DNA of 6,469 bases from Fidelibacterota bacterium (GTDB lineage Bacteria > Fidelibacterota > Fidelibacteria > Fidelibacterales > Fidelibacteraceae): positions 1-6,469 of the forward strand of contig JAUXEL010000094.1 in assembly GCA_030620575.1 (NCBI GenBank), read 5' to 3'. A model generated the notes under the pieces. The model had not been told where the DNA came from. It did not search any database and saw only the letters and a program-made list of their open reading frames with translations. Below, in pieces: positions 5,959 to 6,469 of the stretch. The number at the start of each line of letters is the position of its first letter. Position 1 is the stretch's first letter. Position numbers and translations under genes: made by a program.

Positions 5959-6469
5959 TTATTGTTCTTTTAATTCTTTTAATAATTTTTGCAACCGCAA
6001 TCGGCTCCGGTTAATACGGCTTTTTACTGTTCCAATCGAAATGTCCAGAATTTGGCTGATCTCTTCGTAGGACAATTGTTGTATTTCACGCAGAATGATC
6101 ACCGTTTTAAATTGATCCGGCAGAGTATTTATCGCTTGTTGGATCTGTTTTTCGCCATAAGAAGATGCTGTTTCCTTCTCTGGATTGTAGGCCTCTGAAG
6201 GAATTTCATATTCTTTGTTGTCAAATCCCATATTGTGAATGGAAATAACCCGTCGTCGCTTTAAACGCCGTAATTCAGATTTAGCCAAATTGGCGGCAAT
6301 AGTAAAAATCCAAGTGCTGAACTTGGCAATTTCACGGTACATATGCGCGCTGGTATATAGTTTCATGAGGGTGTCCTGTACCACATCCTCGGATTGTTCA
6401 TAGGAATTTAAATAGCGAAAAACAAAGTTTAGTAAACGATCTTTGTAGCGTTTGACCAGTTCAACATAG
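5959..6469 (-). CDS. ECF-type RNA polymerase sigma factor (N-terminus beyond window)
   Basis: The reading frame stays open from the TAA at 5959-5961 to the window edge, giving 169 visible residues; about 15-30 N-terminal residues are probably missing. A GTG at 6382-6384 could be taken as a start, but the 28 codons before it clearly encode sigma region 2, so it is internal. Region 2 covers about 1-73 of the visible part. It includes the core-binding EDVVQDTLMKLY (27-38) and FSTWIFTIAAN (50-60), then a basic run KRRR. A variable linker (74-106) leads to region 4 (about 107-165), with LPDQFK (116-121) and the -35-binding helix-turn-helix around LSYEEISQILDISIGTVKSR. There is no region 1.1 or 3, as expected for the ECF group. 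The zf-HC2 gene downstream is its probable inhibitor. Target promoters cannot be deduced firmly. Confidence 0.92.
   Translation of the reverse strand, partial: YVELVKRYKDRLLNFVFRYLNSYEQSEDVVQDTLMKLYTSAHMYREIAKFSTWIFTIAANLAKSELRRLKRRRVISIHNMGFDNKEYEIPSEAYNPEKETASSYGEKQIQQAINTLPDQFKTVIILREIQQLSYEEISQILDISIGTVKSRINRSRLRLQKLLKELKEQ

Noticed and set aside
5989..6198. Plus-strand 69-codon frame opposite the sigma factor gene.
   Set aside because: It is antisense to region 4 and the linker of a well-supported sigma factor and shows no domain or ribosome site.

Overview
The window reads as an ordinary chromosomal stretch from an AT-rich, diderm bacterium. Every supported gene lies on the minus strand, so transcription runs from base 6469 towards base 1. 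Three things point loosely to the Bacteroidota/FCB (Fibrobacterota-Chlorobiota-Bacteroidota) neighbourhood, possibly Calditrichota- or Marinimicrobia-like. These are a near-ideal Bacteroidota-type promoter (TTTG, 19 bases, TATATTTG) before the small gene at 5100-5291, a long TPR lipoprotein, and a YfhO-type polytopic protein with an aromatic-rich, FCB-like flavour. Genus-level placement is not possible by eye.

Layout in transcription order. (1) 6469-5959: the 3' part of an ECF-type RNA polymerase sigma factor gene whose start lies outside the window. (2) 5882-5355: a zinc-finger anti-sigma factor with one membrane segment, the likely partner of (1). (3) 5291-5100: a 63-residue basic protein with a CxxC...CxC zinc-ribbon-like pattern. 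It has its own promoter overlapped by a perfect 11-bp inverted repeat, and an intrinsic terminator at 5041-5074. (4) 5010-3433: a lipoprotein built almost entirely of TPR repeats. (5) 3433-2528: a DPM1/GtrB/CsbB-like polyprenyl-phosphate glycosyltransferase overlapping gene 4 by one base. (6) 2520-1501: a second family-2 glycosyltransferase with C-terminal membrane helices. (7) 1488-1: a YfhO-family multi-spanning membrane protein, 496 codons open to the window edge.

Genes 4-7 are packed with gaps of 12 bases or less, or overlaps, and look like one operon for envelope glycan work. The most informative pairing is gene 5 with gene 7. In Firmicutes a CsbB-type enzyme charges undecaprenyl phosphate with a sugar, and a YfhO-type enzyme uses that lipid-linked sugar on the outer face of the membrane. 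Here the same two families sit in one operon with a TPR lipoprotein and a second glycosyltransferase, with no teichoic acid genes visible. Genes 1-2 form a separate signal-response unit.

No gene-free stretch longer than 300 bases exists. The three largest gaps are 76 bases (5883-5958), 63 bases (5292-5354) and 89 bases (5011-5099), and each is described below. No tRNA, rRNA, CRISPR array, insertion sequence or phage gene was seen.
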